A stretch of 64,000 nucleotides of DNA from Pseudomonas xantholysinigenes (GCF_014268885.2 NZ_CP077095.1:5346001-5410000), one strand, 5' to 3'. Positions 16,939 to 28,617 are shown, numbered from the stretch's first letter. Notes: generated from the sequence alone by a model not told the origin. Translations and numbers: made by a program.

Positions 16939-19812
16939 TCAGCGATACGCCTCCAGCGGCACGCACGCACAGAACAGGTTACGGTCCCCATACACGTTGT
17001 CGACCCGGTTCACCGCCGGCCAGTATTTGTGCTGACGCGTGTGCGCACTGGGGGCAATGCCCTGCTCGAGCGCATAGGGCCGGGTCCAGGGCGCCAGCAC
17101 GTCGGCCAGTGTATGCGGCGCATGCTTGAGCGGGTTGTCCTCGGCCGGCCAACTGCCCTCCTGCACGGCGGCGATTTCCGCGCGGATCGCCAGCATCGCC
17201 TCGACGAAACGGTCCAGCTCGGCCTTCGACTCGCTCTCGGTAGGCTCCACCATCAGCGTGCCCGGCACTGGGAACGACATGGTCGGGGCATGGAAGCCAT
17301 AGTCCATCAGGCGCTTGGCCACATCCTCCTCGGTGATCCCGGTCAACGCCTTGAGCGGACGCAAATCGAGTATGCATTCATGGGCCACCCGCTGGTTACG
17401 CCCGCGGTAGAGCACCGGGTACGCGTCACGCAGCTGGCTGGCCAGGTAGTTCGCCGAGAGGATCGCCACCTCGCTGGCATCGGCCAATTGCGGCCCCATC
17501 ATGGCGATGTACATCCAGCTGATCGGCAAGATGCTCGCACTGCCCCAGGGCGCGGCGCTGACGGCACTGTTGTTCGGATCGAGCCCCGGCACCGGCACCA
17601 CCGGGTGGCTGGCGACGAACGGCTTGAGGTGGGCGCGGATACCGATCGGCCCCATGCCCGGGCCACCGCCACCGTGGGGAATGCAGAAGGTCTTGTGCAG
17701 GTTCATGTGGGAAACGTCGGCGCCGATATCCGCTGGCCGCGCCAGCCCCACCTGGGCATTGAGGTTGGCGCCGTCCATGTACACCTGGCCGCCGTGCTGG
17801 TGCACCACCTCGCAGATTTCGCGAATACCTTCCTCGTACACGCCGTGGGTCGACGGGTAGGTGATCATCAGGCAGGAAAGGCGCTCGCCAGCCTGACGCG
17901 CCTTGGCCTTAAGGTCATCGAGGTCGACGTTGCCCGCCTCGTCGCACTCGACGATCACCACCTCCATGCCGGCCATCTGCGCCGACGCCGGGTTGGTGCC
18001 ATGGGCCGACGACGGGATGAGACAGAGCGTGCGTCCAGGCTGGTGGCGGCTGCGATGGTAGCGGGTGATCGCCATCAGCCCGGCGTACTCGCCCTGGGCG
18101 CCGGAGTTCGGTTGCATGCAGATGGCATCGAAGCCAGTGATGGCGCACAACCAGGTTTCCAGCTCGTCGATCATCGCCTTATAGCCCTGCACCTGCGCCG
18201 CCGGGGCGAATGGATGCGGCTGGGCGAACTCGGGCCAGGTGATGGGGATCATCTCGCTGCTGGCGTTGAGCTTCATGGTGCAGGAACCCAGCGGGATCAT
18301 CGACTGGTTGAGCGCCAGGTCCTTGTTCTCCAGCTGCTTGAGGTAGCGCAGCATCTCGGTTTCGCTGTGATGCAGGTTGAACACCGGGTGCTGCAGGATC
18401 GGCGAACGCCGCACCAGGGTGCCGGGGATACCCTCGGGCAGCGCCAGCTGGTCGAGGCTGGCGATGTCCAGGCCGTGATCGACACCGAGGAAGATGTCGA
18501 ACAGCTTGAGCACGGTGGCCTCGTCACAGGTCTCGTCCAGGCTCACGCCCAGGTGACCACGGCCGAGGATGCGCAAGTTGATGCGGGCGTGCTCGGCGCT
18601 TTCCAGGATCGCCGCCTGGGTGCCGCCGACGTCCAGGGTCAGGGTGTCGAAGAAGTGCTGGTTGAGGCGTTTGATGCCCTTGGCCTCGAGCCCGGCGGCG
18701 AGGACGAAGGTCAATCGGTGCACGCGCTGGGCGATGCGCTGCAAGCCCTCGGGGCCGTGATACACGGCATAGAAGCCGGCCATGTTGGCCAGCAGCACCT
18801 GGGCGGTGCAGATGTTGGAGTTGGCCTTCTCACGGCGAATATGCTGCTCGCGGGTCTGCAGGGCCATGCGCAGGGCGGTGTTGCCACGGGCGTCGCGGGA
18901 CACGCCGATGATGCGTCCGGGCATGGCCCGCTTGTACTCGTCGCGGCAGGCAAAGTAGGCCGCGTGCGGGCCGCCGAAGCCCATGGGCACGCCAAAACGC
19001 TGGGTCGAGCCGAGCACCACGTCGGCACCCAGTTCGCCCGGCGGCGCCAGCACCACCAGGCTGAGAATATCGGCAGCCACGCAGGCCAGGGCTTGCTGAG
19101 CATGCAACTGGTCGATCAGCGGGCGCAGGTCACGCACCTCGCCGTGGGTGTCTGGGTATTGCAGCAAGGCCCCGAACACCGAGTGCTTGGCAAGGTTATC
19201 CACAGCATCGACGATCAACTCGAAACCGAACCCTTCAGCGCGGGTTTTGAGCACCGACAGTGTCTGTGGATGGCAGTGCTCGTCGGCGAAGAAGGCGTTG
19301 CTCTTGTTGCGCGCCACCCGTTTGGCCAGGGCCATCGCCTCGGCGGCGGCGGTGGCTTCGTCGAGCAGCGAGGCGTTGGCCAGGGCCAGGCCGGTGAGGT
19401 CGATGACCATCTGCTGGAAGTTCAGCAAGGCCTCCAGACGCCCCTGGGCGATCTCGGGTTGGTAGGGCGTGTAGGCGGTGTACCAGCCTGGATTCTCCAG
19501 TACATTGCGCAGGATGACCGTGGGCGTAATGGTGGCGTGGTAGCCCATGCCGATCAGGCTGGTCCACAGCTGGTTCTGCGCGGCATAGCCGGCGAGCTTG
19601 GCCAGCGCGGCCTGTTCGTCGAGGGCCGGAGGTAGGTCGAGCAGGCGGTTGAAGCGAATGCCCGGAGGCACCGTCTGCTCGATCAGTTCGTCGCGACTGG
19701 CGATGCCGAGGGCCTCGAGCATGGCCTGCTGCTCCTGGGCATCAGGCCCCAGGTGGCGACGCAGGAAGGGGTTGCTCTCTTGCAGCTGACGCAGGGATGG
19801 CGACTGGGACAT
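16939..19812 (-). CDS. gcvP: Glycine dehydrogenase (decarboxylating), P-protein
   Basis: PLP enzyme that decarboxylates glycine and passes the aminomethyl group to lipoyl-GcvH. The length (957 aa) is that of the fused alpha/beta P-protein of gamma-proteobacteria. The PLP lysine is K707 in [21 protein letters not shown]-terminal landmarks include FLRRHLGPD and SLIGMGYH. An ATG three codons earlier (19821) is also possible and sits closer to an AGGA site; I kept the start giving [11 protein letters not shown]. It is the last gene of gcvT-gcvH-gcvP and is separated from gcvH by a REP pair. Confidence 0.97.
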   Translation of the reverse strand: MSQSPSLRQLQESNPFLRRHLGPDAQEQQAMLEALGIASRDELIEQTVPPGIRFNRLLDLPPALDEQAALAKLAGYAAQNQLWTSLIGMGYHATITPTVILRNVLENPGWYTAYTPYQPEIAQGRLEALLNFQQMVIDLTGLALANASLLDEATAAAEAMALAKRVARNKSNAFFADEHCHPQTLSVLKTRAEGFGFELIVDAVDNLAKHSVFGALLQYPDTHGEVRDLRPLIDQLHAQQALACVAADILSLVVLAPPGELGADVVLGSTQRFGVPMGFGGPHAAYFACRDEYKRAMPGRIIGVSRDARGNTALRMALQTREQHIRREKANSNICTAQVLLANMAGFYAVYHGPEGLQRIAQRVHRLTFVLAAGLEAKGIKRLNQHFFDTLTLDVGGTQAAILESAEHARINLRILGRGHLGVSLDETCDEATVLKLFDIFLGVDHGLDIASLDQLALPEGIPGTLVRRSPILQHPVFNLHHSETEMLRYLKQLENKDLALNQSMIPLGSCTMKLNASSEMIPITWPEFAQPHPFAPAAQVQGYKAMIDELETWLCAITGFDAICMQPNSGAQGEYAGLMAITRYHRSRHQPGRTLCLIPSSAHGTNPASAQMAGMEVVIVECDEAGNVDLDDLKAKARQAGERLSCLMITYPSTHGVYEEGIREICEVVHQHGGQVYMDGANLNAQVGLARPADIGADVSHMNLHKTFCIPHGGGGPGMGPIGIRAHLKPFVASHPVVPVPGLDPNNSAVSAAPWGSASILPISWMYIAMMGPQLADASEVAILSANYLASQLRDAYPVLYRGRNQRVAHECILDLRPLKALTGITEEDVAKRLMDYGFHAPTMSFPVPGTLMVEPTESESKAELDRFVEAMLAIRAEIAAVQEGSWPAEDNPLKHAPHTLADVLAPWTRPYALEQGIAPSAHTRQHKYWPAVNRVDNVYGDRNLFCACVPLEAYR

Positions 19813-19904
19813 GGCGATCATCTCTTCCTGGACCAGTTCTCATGGAGACTTACAAGTCTAGGAAGGATTGCCGAATGTGCGGGGATTATTGCATTGGCCG
19901 TGCA

Positions 19905-19989
19905 GGCCTCATCGCGGGGCAAGCCCGCTCCCACGCATGGAGCACATGGTCATGGCGTCGTGGGAGCGGGCTTGCCCCGCGATGAGGCC
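19905..19989. repeat. REP pair inside the gcv operon, 30-bp perfect arms
   Basis: Arms 19905-19934 and 19960-19989 are perfect inverted repeats around a 25-base loop. The pair lies between gcvH and gcvP, so the mRNA would carry a long hairpin there. Confidence 0.93.
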
Positions 19990-19996
19990 GTTCCTG

Positions 19997-20380
19997 TCAC
20001 TCGCCGATCAGGGCTGCGTAACCAGCGGCATCCAGCAGCTTGTCCAGCTCGGACTTGTCGCTTGGCTTGAGCTTGAAGATCCACGAATCATAGGGTCCTT
20101 CGTTGAGCAGCTCCGGGCTGTCGGTCAGCTCTTCGTTGACGGCGATCACTTCACCGCCAACCGGCGCGTAGATATCCGAGGCAGCCTTCACCGACTCCAC
20201 CACGCCAGCGGCGTCGCCGGCGGCGAACACCTTGCCGACTTCGGCCAGTTCGACGAACACCACATCACCCAGCGCCTCCTGGGCATGGTCGCTGATGCCC
20301 ACGGTCACCGTGCCATCGGCTTCCAGGCGGGCCCACTCGTGGCTTTCGGCAAAACGCAGGTCGGCGGGGATTTGGCTCAT
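19997..20380 (-). CDS. gcvH: Glycine cleavage system H-protein
   Basis: Small lipoyl carrier (127 aa) shuttling the aminomethyl intermediate among the P, T and L proteins. The lipoylated lysine is K65 in [14 protein letters not shown], and the N-terminal [22 protein letters not shown] is typical. It lies 49 bp after gcvT. The lipoamide dehydrogenase (L-protein) gene is not in this window. Confidence 0.97.
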   Translation of the reverse strand: MSQIPADLRFAESHEWARLEADGTVTVGISDHAQEALGDVVFVELAEVGKVFAAGDAAGVVESVKAASDIYAPVGGEVIAVNEELTDSPELLNEGPYDSWIFKLKPSDKSELDKLLDAAGYAALIGE

Positions 20381-20429
20381 TGTCTTGTATTCCTCGTAAT
20401 GGGTCAGCGGTCGGCCCGCCGTTAAGTAT

Positions 20430-21512
20430 TCAGATCAGGATCTTGCCATGGCGCACGAAGGTCGGCTTGACCACCCGCACCGGGTACCACTTGCCACGGA
20501 TCTCCACCTCGGCGCGATCGCCGGTGGCCATGGGCACCCGTGCCAGGGCAATGGACTTGCTCAGCGTAGGCGAGAAACTACCACTGGTGATCTCCCCTTC
20601 GCCAATCCCGGATACACGGACCACCTGGTGGGCACGCAACACGCCGCGCTCCTCGAGCACCAGGCCGACCAGTTTTTCCTTCACGCCCTGCTCGATTTCC
20701 GCCAGCAGCCCGGCACGTCCGATGAATTCGCGAGCGGCCGGCTCCCAGGCGACGCTCCAGCCCAGGTTGGAGGTCAGCGGGGTATGGGCTTCATCGATGT
20801 CCTGGCCGTACAGGTTCATGCCGGCCTCCAGGCGCAGGGTGTCACGGGCGCCCAGGCCGCTTGGGGCGATGCCGGCGCCGACCAGGTCGTTGAAGAACGC
20901 CGGGGCTTGCTCGGCCGGCAGCATGATTTCCAGGCCATCCTCGCCGGTATAGCCGGTGCGTCCGATGAACCAGTCACCTTCGGCCATCCCTTCGAACGGG
21001 CGCAGTTCGCGAATCAGCGCGGCGCGCGGCGCACTGACCAGCGCAGCGACCTTGTCCCGGGCATGCGGGCCCTGGATGGCGAGGATCGCCAGCTCTGGGC
21101 GGTGCTTGAAATCGGCCTTGAAACCTTCGCTGCGTACCCGCAGCCAGGCCAGCACCTTGTCGCGGGTGGCGGCGTTGGCCACCAGGCGGTAGCCGTCTTC
21201 GGTGCGGTAGGCGATCAGGTCGTCGATGACCCCACCCGCGTCGTTGAGCAGCGGGCTGTAGAGGGCTTTGCCGGGGCTTTCCAGGCGCGTCACATCGTTG
21301 GCCAGCAGGTGTTGCAGCCACGCAGTGGCGGCACAGCCATCGATGTCGATGACGGTCATGTGGGAGACATCGAATACCCCGCAGTCACTGCGCACCTGGT
21401 GGTGCTCCTCGACTTGCGAGCCATAGTGCAGGGGCATGTCCCATCCGCCGAAATCGACCGTCTTGGCGCCAAGCGCCAGGTGCAGGTCATACAGAGGCGT
21501 ACGCTGTCCCAT
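20430..21512 (-). CDS. gcvT: Aminomethyltransferase, T-protein
   Basis: Transfers the methylene group from lipoyl-GcvH to tetrahydrofolate, releasing ammonia (360 aa). Typical segments: [29 protein letters not shown] at the start, CGVFDVSHM near residue 50, and [13 protein letters not shown] near residue 195. The start at 21512 has AAGGAG upstream; an open frame continues to 21569 but its extra residues are arginine/proline-rich and not family-like. It is first in the operon. The 124-bp leader is too short for a typical tandem glycine riboswitch and I see none. Confidence 0.96.
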   Translation of the reverse strand: MGQRTPLYDLHLALGAKTVDFGGWDMPLHYGSQVEEHHQVRSDCGVFDVSHMTVIDIDGCAATAWLQHLLANDVTRLESPGKALYSPLLNDAGGVIDDLIAYRTEDGYRLVANAATRDKVLAWLRVRSEGFKADFKHRPELAILAIQGPHARDKVAALVSAPRAALIRELRPFEGMAEGDWFIGRTGYTGEDGLEIMLPAEQAPAFFNDLVGAGIAPSGLGARDTLRLEAGMNLYGQDIDEAHTPLTSNLGWSVAWEPAAREFIGRAGLLAEIEQGVKEKLVGLVLEERGVLRAHQVVRVSGIGEGEITSGSFSPTLSKSIALARVPMATGDRAEVEIRGKWYPVRVVKPTFVRHGKILI

Positions 21513-21636
21513 GGGTTTCTCCTTCCGGGCGTGGCGAGGCGGCGGCGGTCGGCGATGTTCAAGCATCACCTGTTTTTGTAGGACCCGTCGCTGCGAATGC
21601 CGCGCATTGTAGCCGCAAGGGCGCCGCGTGGCACCC

Positions 21637-23259
21637 TCAGCGCGGTTGCCCCGGACGTTGCGCCGAACGGCGAATCAGGCCGATCACCGGTAGCAGGCCA
21701 ACCAGCACCAGGGTCAGCGCCGGCAATGAAGCACGCGCCCATTCGCCCTCGCTGGTCATCTCGAACACGCGCACGGCCAGGGTGTCCCAGCCAAACGGTC
21801 GCATCAGCAAGGTCGCCGGCATTTCCTTGAGCACGTCGACGAACACCAGCAAGGCGGCGCTGAGAGCACCGGGCACCAGCAACGGCAGATACACCTTGAA
21901 AAACAATCGTGGGCCGGCGACCCCAAGGCTGCGCGAGGCCTCCGGCAGAGACGGGCGGATCCGCTCCAGGCTGCTTTCCAGCGGACCATAGGCCACGGCA
22001 ATGAAGCGCACCAGGTACGCCAGCAGCAAGGCCGACAGGCTGCCCAGCAACAGCGGCTTGCCTGCGCCGCCCAGCCATTGCGACAGCGGAATCACCAGCT
22101 GGTTGTCCAGGTAGCTGAACGCCAGCATGATCGACACCGCCAGCACCGAGCCAGGCAACGCGTAGCCCAGGTTGGCCAGGCCAACCCCGGCACGAATACC
22201 CCCGGTCGGCGCCTGGCGCCGGGCGAAGGCCAGCAGCAATGCCACGCAGACCGTGATCAACGCGGCCATGGCGCCCAGGTAGAGGGTATGCATGACCAAC
22301 CCGAGATAACGCTCGTCCAGGTCATGCCGGCCGCGCTGCCAGCACCACGCGAGCAACTGCAGCATCGGGATCACGAAAGCGCAAGCGAATACCAGCAGGC
22401 ACCAGCCACTGGCCGCCAACGCCTTGAGCCCACGCAGGTGGTACAGCGCCTGCCCGCGCGGGCGCTCGTTGGCGCTGCGGCTGGCGCCACGGGCGCGCCG
22501 CTCGCCGTACAGCACCAGCATCACCGCCAGCAGCAGCAGGCTGGCCAGCTGCGCCGCGCTGGACAGGCTGAAGAAGCCGTACCAGGTCTTGTAGATCGCG
22601 GTGGTGAAGGTGTCGAAATTGAACACTGCCACCGCCCCGAAATCGGCCAGGGTCTCCATCAGCGCCAAGGCGATACCCGCACCGATGGCCGGTCGTGCCA
22701 TCGGCAGCGCCACCCGCCAGAACGCCTGCAAAGGCGACAAACCCAGGACCCGCGCCGCTTCCATCAGGCCCTTGCCCTGGGCCAGGAAAGCGCTGCGCGC
22801 CAGCAGGTAGACATAGGGGTAGAACACCAGCACCAACACCGTGATCACCCCGCCGGTGGAGCGCACCCGCGGCAGGCGCATCGGGCCGAAGGCCTCGCGC
22901 AGCGAGGTCTGCACCGGGCCGGCAAAGTCCAGCAGGCCGACGAAGACGAATGCCAGCACATAGGCGGGGATGGCGAACGGCAGCATCAACGCCCAATCCA
23001 GCCAGCGCCGGCCTGGGAACTCGCAGAGGCTGGTGAGCCAGGCCAGGCTCACCCCCAGCACGGTCACGCCGACGCCCACCCCCAGCACCAGCGTGAGGGT
23101 ATTGCCCAGCAGGCGGCTCATCTGGGTGTCGAGCAGGTGCGACCAGATCTGTGTGTCGACCGATTGCCAGGACAGCAGCAGGACGCTCAGTGGGAGCAGG
23201 ACCAGGGCGGCGGTCAGGGAGACTGGCAGGTACCAGCGGCGTTGGGGGGTGTGGGGCAA
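21637..23259 (-). CDS. Iron(III) ABC transporter permease, FbpB/SfuB type
   Basis: 540-aa inner-membrane protein with about twelve membrane segments and two binding-protein-dependent permease domains in one chain, the architecture of FbpB/HitB/SfuB. The first-half loop [29 protein letters not shown] and the second-half loop [29 protein letters not shown] are the two EAA motifs that contact the ATPase. Its partner binding protein is the next gene upstream. No ATP-binding subunit gene is adjacent on either side. Confidence 0.92.
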   Translation of the reverse strand: MPHTPQRRWYLPVSLTAALVLLPLSVLLLSWQSVDTQIWSHLLDTQMSRLLGNTLTLVLGVGVGVTVLGVSLAWLTSLCEFPGRRWLDWALMLPFAIPAYVLAFVFVGLLDFAGPVQTSLREAFGPMRLPRVRSTGGVITVLVLVFYPYVYLLARSAFLAQGKGLMEAARVLGLSPLQAFWRVALPMARPAIGAGIALALMETLADFGAVAVFNFDTFTTAIYKTWYGFFSLSSAAQLASLLLLAVMLVLYGERRARGASRSANERPRGQALYHLRGLKALAASGWCLLVFACAFVIPMLQLLAWCWQRGRHDLDERYLGLVMHTLYLGAMAALITVCVALLLAFARRQAPTGGIRAGVGLANLGYALPGSVLAVSIMLAFSYLDNQLVIPLSQWLGGAGKPLLLGSLSALLLAYLVRFIAVAYGPLESSLERIRPSLPEASRSLGVAGPRLFFKVYLPLLVPGALSAALLVFVDVLKEMPATLLMRPFGWDTLAVRVFEMTSEGEWARASLPALTLVLVGLLPVIGLIRRSAQRPGQPR

Positions 23260-23300
23260 TGCAGGAGTCTCGGTTGCAGGTGGCGACCGCTGTGCGGTCG

Positions 23301-23400
23301 TTCGCGGCTAAAGCCGCTCCCACAGGGATCGCGCCAACCTGCCAGGCAGCGCAGAACCTGTGGGAGCGGCTTTAGCCGCGAAGGGGCCCTTGAGGGCCCC
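23301..23400. repeat. REP pair plus short hairpin between iron-transport genes
   Basis: Perfect 26-bp arms (23301-23326 and 23357-23382, core CGCGGCTAAAGCCGCTCCCAC) are followed by a 7-bp hairpin GGGGCCC/GGGCCCC at 23383-23400. These lie between the binding-protein and permease genes. Confidence 0.9.
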
Positions 23401-23420
23401 GCAAGGATAAGCGCTGAAAC

Positions 23421-24422
23421 TCAGTTCCAGCCAGCCCGGTCCATCAGGCGAATGGCCTCGGCCTGGCGCTTGCCAGCCACTTCCACCGGGATGCTGTCGG
23501 CCTTGAAGCTGCCCCAGGCCGCCACTTCCGCGGACGGTTTCACCTTCGGGTTGGCCGGGAATTCCTGGTTGATATCGGCGAACAGCTTCTGCGCTTCTTC
23601 GCCGGTCATCCACTCCACCAGCTTCTTCGCCGCTTCCGGATGCGGTGCATGCTTGGTCAGGCCGATGCCCGACAGGTTCACGTGCACGCCACGGTCAGCC
23701 TGGTTGGGCCAGAACAGCTTCACCGGCAGGTCGGGTTTGTCCTTGTGCAGGCGGCCGTAGTAGTAGGTGTTGACGATGCCCACGTCGCACTGGCCGGCAG
23801 CGATGGCCTGGAGTACCGCGGTGTCGTCGGAGAACACATCGGTGGACAGGTTGTTGACCCAGCCCTTGATCAGCTTCTCGGTCTCGGCCTCGCCGTGGTT
23901 CTCGATCAGGGTGGCGGTCAACGACTGGTTGTAGACTTTTTTCGCCGTGCGCAGGCACAGGCGGCCTTCCCAGTGCTTGTCGGCCAAGGCCTCGTAGGTG
24001 CTCAGCTCTTCGGGTTTGACCCGATCGGTGGAGTAGGCGATGGTCCGCGCGCGCAGGCTCAGGCCGGTCCAGTCATGGGACGAGGCGCGGTACTGCGCGG
24101 GGATGTTCTGGTCGATGACCGTCGACTTGATCGGCTGCAGGATGCCCATCTGCTCGGCCTGCCAGAGGTTGCCGGCATCGACGGTCAGCAGCAGGTCGGC
24201 CACGCCGTTCTGCCCTTCGGCCTTGATGCGCTGCATCAAGGGCGCTTCCTTGTCGGTGATGAACTTGATCTTGACGCCGGTCTTGGCGGTGTAGGCGTCG
24301 AACACCGGCTTGATCAGCTCGTCGATGCGCGAGGAATACACCACCACTTCGTCCGCCGCCTGGGCGGTGCCACCGAACAATGTGAGGGCCAGGGCGGCCA
24401 GAAGAGGCTTGCGGGGCAACAT
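23421..24422 (-). CDS. Iron(III)-binding periplasmic protein, FbpA/FutA type
   Basis: 333-aa periplasmic iron-binding protein. The signal peptide ends at GTAQA-AD. The mature protein begins [21 protein letters not shown]. The paired tyrosines in [12 protein letters not shown] (near residue 222) correspond to the Fe3+-ligating tyrosines of FbpA proteins. It lies 161 bp upstream of the permease with a REP pair between. An imperfect palindrome at 24454-24474 is a candidate operator. Confidence 0.93.
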   Translation of the reverse strand: MLPRKPLLAALALTLFGGTAQAADEVVVYSSRIDELIKPVFDAYTAKTGVKIKFITDKEAPLMQRIKAEGQNGVADLLLTVDAGNLWQAEQMGILQPIKSTVIDQNIPAQYRASSHDWTGLSLRARTIAYSTDRVKPEELSTYEALADKHWEGRLCLRTAKKVYNQSLTATLIENHGEAETEKLIKGWVNNLSTDVFSDDTAVLQAIAAGQCDVGIVNTYYYGRLHKDKPDLPVKLFWPNQADRGVHVNLSGIGLTKHAPHPEAAKKLVEWMTGEEAQKLFADINQEFPANPKVKPSAEVAAWGSFKADSIPVEVAGKRQAEAIRLMDRAGWN

Positions 24423-24453
24423 CGGGAGTACTCCTCGCTGATTTCAAAGGTGT

Positions 24454-24474
24454 AAATGGTAGTGAATCCCATTT
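24454..24474 (-). promoter_or_regulatory. Palindrome upstream of the iron-binding-protein gene
   Basis: AAATGG and CCATTT are separated by nine bases, 32 bp before the ATG. It could be an operator. It matches the Fur consensus only weakly, so Fur control is a guess. Confidence 0.25.
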
Positions 24475-24515
24475 TCCCGCTCATCTGCGACGCAGTTACC
24501 AGATGTTGCAAAGGC

Positions 24516-24559
24516 CTGCCGACGCTCACGCGATAGCAATACCTCGTGGACGTCGGCAG
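24516..24559 (-). terminator. Hairpin after ssuF, possible end of the ssu transcript
   Basis: A 9-bp perfect stem (CTGCCGACG/CGTCGGCAG) with a 26-base loop lies 17 bases after the ssuF stop. There is no T run, so termination efficiency is uncertain. Confidence 0.4.
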
Positions 24560-24576
24560 CCCGACAAACATGGCCT

Positions 24577-24792
24577 TCACAGCTTGGCGATGGAGACCTC
24601 GGTCGATTTGACGAAGGCGATCACCTCGCTGCCGACTTGCAATTCCAGCTCGCGCACGGAACGGGTGGTGATCACCGAGGTGACGATGCCGGAGGCGGTC
24701 TGCACGTCGATTTCCGACAGCACCGGGCCTTCGAGGATTTCTTTCACGGTGCCTTTGAACTGGTTGCGAACGTTGATGGCTTTGATGGTCAT
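24577..24792 (-). CDS. ssuF: TOBE-domain (molybdopterin-binding-like) protein SsuF
   Basis: 71 aa, a single TOBE/Mop domain: IKAINVRNQFKGTVKEI, VDVQTASG-like and VTSVITTRSVRELELQVGSEVIAFVKSTEVSIAK. It is last in the ssu operon, as in P. putida, where ssuF is needed for organosulfonate use although its biochemical role is unclear. Mop domains bind oxyanions such as molybdate. GGAAT lies upstream of the ATG. Confidence 0.9.
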   Translation of the reverse strand: MTIKAINVRNQFKGTVKEILEGPVLSEIDVQTASGIVTSVITTRSVRELELQVGSEVIAFVKSTEVSIAKL

Positions 24793-24822
24793 GGCGTTAT
24801 TCCTTTTGCGGTCTTCGTAGGT

Positions 24823-25638
24823 TCAATGGGCCCAACGCAACTGCGTGGGCAAAGGGGCTACAGGTTCCGGTTCGGGCGGGGTGCCCGGCACGGACAGGAC
24901 ACGGTTGAGCACTTCGCTTTCCAGCGCCGCCAGGCGGTGCGAACCGCGCACCCGCGGTCGTGGCAGGTCGACCGCCAGGTCCAGGCCGACGGCGCCGTCC
25001 TCGATCAGGATCACCCGGTCGGCCACGGCAACGGCTTCGCTGACGTCGTGGGTGACCAGCAGCACGGTGAAGCCATGCTGGCGCCACAGGCGCTCGATCA
25101 GTTGCTGCATCTCGATACGGGTCAGTGCATCCAGCGCGCCCAATGGCTCGTCCAACAACAACAGACGCGGCTGGTGGATCAGCGCGCGGGCCAGGGCCAC
25201 CCGCTGTTTCTGGCCACCGGAAAGCGCCGCCGGCCATTCGTGGGCGCGCTCGGCCAGGCCGACCGCCTCCAGGGCCTCCAGGGCGCGCCGGCGCCAATTG
25301 CCGGTCAAGCCCAGGCCGACGTTGTCGATGACTTTCTTCCAGGGCAGCAGGCGCGCGTCCTGGAACATCAGCCGGGTGTCTTCACGAGCCTCGGCCAACG
25401 GCGCGGCGCCGGCCAGCAGCTCGCCGGCACTGGGCTGGTCGAGCCCGGCCAACAGGCGCAGCAAGGTGCTTTTACCGCAACCGCTGCGGCCGACGATGGC
25501 GACGAACTGGCCAGCCGGAATGTGCAGGTCGATGCCGCGCAGCACTTCACGCTGGCCAAAGGTGCGCCGCAGACCATTGGCCGCGAGCGGGATGCCGGGC
25601 AGCAGGCGCGGCGGCCGTTCCTTGAGCACGGTCATCAT
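24823..25638 (-). CDS. ssuB: Aliphatic sulfonate ABC transporter ATPase
   Basis: 271-aa ATPase of the alkanesulfonate importer. Walker [10 protein letters not shown] is near residues 50-58, the signature [15 protein letters not shown] near 140, and Walker [13 protein letters not shown] after it. The ATG at 25638 overlaps the ssuC stop (ATGATGA, 25635-25638) and has AAGGAGG five bases upstream. An adjacent second ATG could also serve. Confidence 0.95.
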   Translation of the reverse strand: MMTVLKERPPRLLPGIPLAANGLRRTFGQREVLRGIDLHIPAGQFVAIVGRSGCGKSTLLRLLAGLDQPSAGELLAGAAPLAEAREDTRLMFQDARLLPWKKVIDNVGLGLTGNWRRRALEALEAVGLAERAHEWPAALSGGQKQRVALARALIHQPRLLLLDEPLGALDALTRIEMQQLIERLWRQHGFTVLLVTHDVSEAVAVADRVILIEDGAVGLDLAVDLPRPRVRGSHRLAALESEVLNRVLSVPGTPPEPEPVAPLPTQLRWAH

Positions 25639-26432
25639 GCGCCCTCCTTCCTGGCCACCTGGTACGCCGGGTGCCAGCGCAGCCACACGCGCTCAAGGCC
25701 ACGAGCCGCCAGGTCGGCAAGCTTGCCGAGCACGGCGTACAGCACGATCGCCAGCACCACCACGTCGGTCTGCAGGAACTCCCGGGCGTTCATCGCCAGG
25801 TAGCCGATGCCAGCATTGGCCGAGATGGTCTCGGCGACGATCAGGGTCAGCCACATGAAGCCCAGGGCGAAGCGCACGCCGACCAGGATCGAGGGCAAGG
25901 CGCCCGGCAGGATCACCTGGCTAAATAGCGCGAAGCCCGACAGCCCATAGCTGCGCGCCATCTCCACCAGCGCCGGGTCGACGTTGCGGATGCCGTGGTA
26001 GGTGTTGAGGTAGATGGGGAACAACGTCCCCAGCGCCACCAGGAAGATCTTCGCCGACTCGTCGATGCCGAACCACAGGATCACCAGCGGGATCAGTGCC
26101 AGGTGCGGCACGTTGCGGATCATCTGCACCGAGCTGTCGAGCAGGCGCTCGCCCCAGTTCGACAGGCCGGTGACGAAGCCCAGCACCAGGCCGATGGCGC
26201 CGCCAATGACGAAGCCCAGGCCGGCGCGCCAGCCACTGATGGCCAGGTGGGTCCAGATTTCGCCGCTGCGCACCAGCTCGACGCCGGCCGCGACCACCGC
26301 GCTCGGCGCCGGCAGAATGCGCGTCGACAGCCAGCCGGCGCTGACCGCCAGCTGCCACACGGCCAGCAGCAGCACCGGCAGGGCCCAGGGGGCCAAGCGT
26401 TGGCGCCAGGTGCTTGAGGGTGCATGACTCAT
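25635..26432 (-). CDS. ssuC: Aliphatic sulfonate ABC transporter permease
   Basis: 265-aa inner-membrane permease with about six membrane segments. It contains the EAA-type loop [30 protein letters not shown] that docks the ATPase. The start [15 protein letters not shown] at 26432 lies 10 bp after the ssuD stop. The open frame continues upstream but overlaps ssuD and has no membrane-protein features. It forms the importer with SsuA and SsuB. Confidence 0.94.
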   Translation of the reverse strand: MSHAPSSTWRQRLAPWALPVLLLAVWQLAVSAGWLSTRILPAPSAVVAAGVELVRSGEIWTHLAISGWRAGLGFVIGGAIGLVLGFVTGLSNWGERLLDSSVQMIRNVPHLALIPLVILWFGIDESAKIFLVALGTLFPIYLNTYHGIRNVDPALVEMARSYGLSGFALFSQVILPGALPSILVGVRFALGFMWLTLIVAETISANAGIGYLAMNAREFLQTDVVVLAIVLYAVLGKLADLAARGLERVWLRWHPAYQVARKEGA

Positions 26433-26442
26433 GGCCGGGCCC

Positions 26443-27591
26443 TCAGCTCTGCGCCACGGACTTGGGCAGGATGTCGTTGGCCACCATTTCCCCGAACGGG
26501 CTGACGTAACCACCGGTCTGCGCCTGCTCCGGGCGCTGCACGTCCAGATGCGGGAACAGCAGTTCGGCGACGCGGTACGACTCCTCGAGGTGGGGATAGC
26601 CGGAGAAGATGAAGGTGTCGATGCCCAGTGCCGCGTATTCCTTGACCCGGGCGGCGACGGTCGGGCCATCGCCCACCAGCGCGGTGCCGGCCCCGCCACG
26701 CACCAGGCCGACGCCAGCCCACAGGTTCGGCGCGACCTCCAGCTTGTCGCGCTTGCCGCCATGCAGCGCGGCCATGCGCTGCTGGCCAACCGAGTCGAAA
26801 CGCGCCAGCGAGGCCTGGGCACGGGCGATGGTGTCGTCGTCCAGGTGCGAAATCAGCTTGTCGGCGGCGGTCCAGGCTTCGTCGTTGGTTTCCCGCACGA
26901 TCACGTGCAGGCGAATGCCGAAGCGCACTTCACGGCCCTGGGCCGCGGCTTTCTCGCGCACCTGGGCGATCTTCTCGGCCACGGCGGCCGGCGGCTCGCC
27001 CCAGGTCAGGTACAGCTCGACCTGCTCGGCGGCCAAGTCCTGGGCGGCCTCGGACGAACCACCGAAGTACAGCGGCGGGCGTGGCTGCTGGATCGGCGGA
27101 TAGAGCAGCTTGGCGCCCTTCACCTGGATGTGCTTGCCGTCGTAGTCGACCACCTCGCCTTCGAGCACCTTGCGCCAGATGCGGGTGAACTCCACCGAGG
27201 CTTCGTAGCGCTCCTGGTGGTTCAGGTGCAGGCCATCGCCCGCCAGTTCGTCCGGGTCGCCGCCGGTGACCAGGTTGAACAGCGCGCGGCCATTGGACAG
27301 GCGGTCCAGGGTGGCGGCCTGGCGCGCGGCGACGGTCGGCGAGATGATCCCCGGGCGCAGCGCCACCAGGAACTTCAGGCGCTCAGTCACGGGGATCAGC
27401 GAGGCGGCGACCAGCCAGGAGTCCTCGCATGAGCGCCCAGTGGGGATCAGCACGCCGCCAAAGCCGAGGCGGTCGGCGGCCTGGGCGATCTGCGTCAGGT
27501 AACCGTGGTCGACGGCGCGGGCGCCTTCGGTGGTGCCCAGGTACTTGCCGTCACCGTGGGTAGGAAGGAACCAGAAGATGTTCAGGCTCAT
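26443..27591 (-). CDS. ssuD: FMNH2-dependent alkanesulfonate monooxygenase
   Basis: 382-aa luciferase-fold enzyme cleaving alkanesulfonates to aldehydes and sulfite, using reduced FMN from SsuE. The N-terminal [17 protein letters not shown], then [15 protein letters not shown] and [26 protein letters not shown], are hallmark SsuD segments. The active-site cysteine is in GRSCEDSW near residue 54. It lies 60 bp after ssuA in the operon ssuE-A-D-C-B-F. Confidence 0.96.
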   Translation of the reverse strand: MSLNIFWFLPTHGDGKYLGTTEGARAVDHGYLTQIAQAADRLGFGGVLIPTGRSCEDSWLVAASLIPVTERLKFLVALRPGIISPTVAARQAATLDRLSNGRALFNLVTGGDPDELAGDGLHLNHQERYEASVEFTRIWRKVLEGEVVDYDGKHIQVKGAKLLYPPIQQPRPPLYFGGSSEAAQDLAAEQVELYLTWGEPPAAVAEKIAQVREKAAAQGREVRFGIRLHVIVRETNDEAWTAADKLISHLDDDTIARAQASLARFDSVGQQRMAALHGGKRDKLEVAPNLWAGVGLVRGGAGTALVGDGPTVAARVKEYAALGIDTFIFSGYPHLEESYRVAELLFPHLDVQRPEQAQTGGYVSPFGEMVANDILPKSVAQS

Positions 27592-27651
27592 TGGAGTTGT
27601 CTCCTCAGGGGTGGCGAGGGCCGGGGCGACGCCCCGGCGCAGGCGAATCGT

Positions 27652-28617
27652 TCAAGGCGCGCTGGCGACCTTGGCCGGGGGTGTCCAGATCACGTCCTTG
27701 ATGCTCAAGGGTTTGGGAATCAGCTTCAGGGCCTGGAAGGTGTCGGCGATCTTCTGCTGCGCGGCGACCACCTCCGGGGTCAGCGGCGCGGCGCCGTAGC
27801 CCTGGCGCTTGACCGAGGTGAGAGTGATGTCGGCGGGCAGGCCGAGCAGCGGCGCGACCTGGTCGGTGACCTGCTGCGGGTTGGCCTGGGACCATTCGCC
27901 CACCGCGCGCACTTCCTCGACCAGGGTGTTGATCACCGCCGGGTGCTGGGTCGCATAGCTGCGAGTGGCGAGGTAGAACTGATGGTTGTCGACCAGGTCC
28001 TTGCCGTCGCGCAGGGTGCGAGCCTGCAGCTGTTGCTCGGCCGCGGCCTGGTAGGGATCCCAGATCACCCAGGCATCCACGCTGCCGCGCTCGAAGGCAG
28101 CGCGAGCGTCGGCCGGGGGCAGGTAGACCGGCTGGATATCGCTGTACTTGAGGCCGGCGTCTTCCAGGGCGCGGACCAGCAGGTAATGCACGTTGGAGCC
28201 TTTGTTGAGGGCGACCTTCTTGCCCTTGAGTTCCTTGACCGACTGGATCGGCGAGCCCTTGGGCACCAGGATCGCCTCGCTGTGCGGGGCGGGTGGCTCA
28301 TAGGCGACATACAGCAGGTCGGCGCCGGCGGCCTGGGCGAACACCGGCGGGGTCTCGCCGGTGACGCCGAAGTCGATCGAGCCGACGTTCAATCCTTCGA
28401 GCAGTTGCGGGCCGCCGGGGAACTCGGTCCATTGCACCTGGATGCCCTGCTCGGCCAGGCGCTTCTCCAGCGAGCCCTTGGCCTTGAGCAGCACCAGGGT
28501 GCCGTATTTCTGGTAACCGATGCGCAGGCTCTCAGCCTGGGCCTGGGTGATGGCGCCGAACGATACAGCCGCCGCGAACAGGGCGACCAGACCGCGACGC
28601 AAGAAGACTGTGCGCAT
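27652..28617 (-). CDS. ssuA: Periplasmic aliphatic sulfonate-binding protein
   Basis: 321-aa binding protein of the SsuA/TauA/NrtA superfamily. The signal peptide MRTVFLRRGLVALFAAAVSF ends near AQAES. The mature start LRIGYQKYGTLVLLKAKGSLE and WTEFPGGPQLLEGLNVGSIDFG are characteristic. It delivers alkanesulfonates to SsuBC. It lies 93 bp after ssuE. Confidence 0.95.
   Translation of the reverse strand: MRTVFLRRGLVALFAAAVSFGAITQAQAESLRIGYQKYGTLVLLKAKGSLEKRLAEQGIQVQWTEFPGGPQLLEGLNVGSIDFGVTGETPPVFAQAAGADLLYVAYEPPAPHSEAILVPKGSPIQSVKELKGKKVALNKGSNVHYLLVRALEDAGLKYSDIQPVYLPPADARAAFERGSVDAWVIWDPYQAAAEQQLQARTLRDGKDLVDNHQFYLATRSYATQHPAVINTLVEEVRAVGEWSQANPQQVTDQVAPLLGLPADITLTSVKRQGYGAAPLTPEVVAAQQKIADTFQALKLIPKPLSIKDVIWTPPAKVASAP

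Noticed and set aside
17029..19635. Very long open frame (868 codons) antisense to gcvP
   Set aside because: It is a shadow frame produced by high GC at third codon positions of gcvP. It has no family content or ribosome site and is rich in His/Gly/Val as such shadows are. Similar shadows occur opposite most large genes here.
21513..21636. Glycine riboswitch before gcvT
   Set aside because: Only 124 bases separate gcvT from the next gene, and I see no tandem aptamer-like conserved segments.
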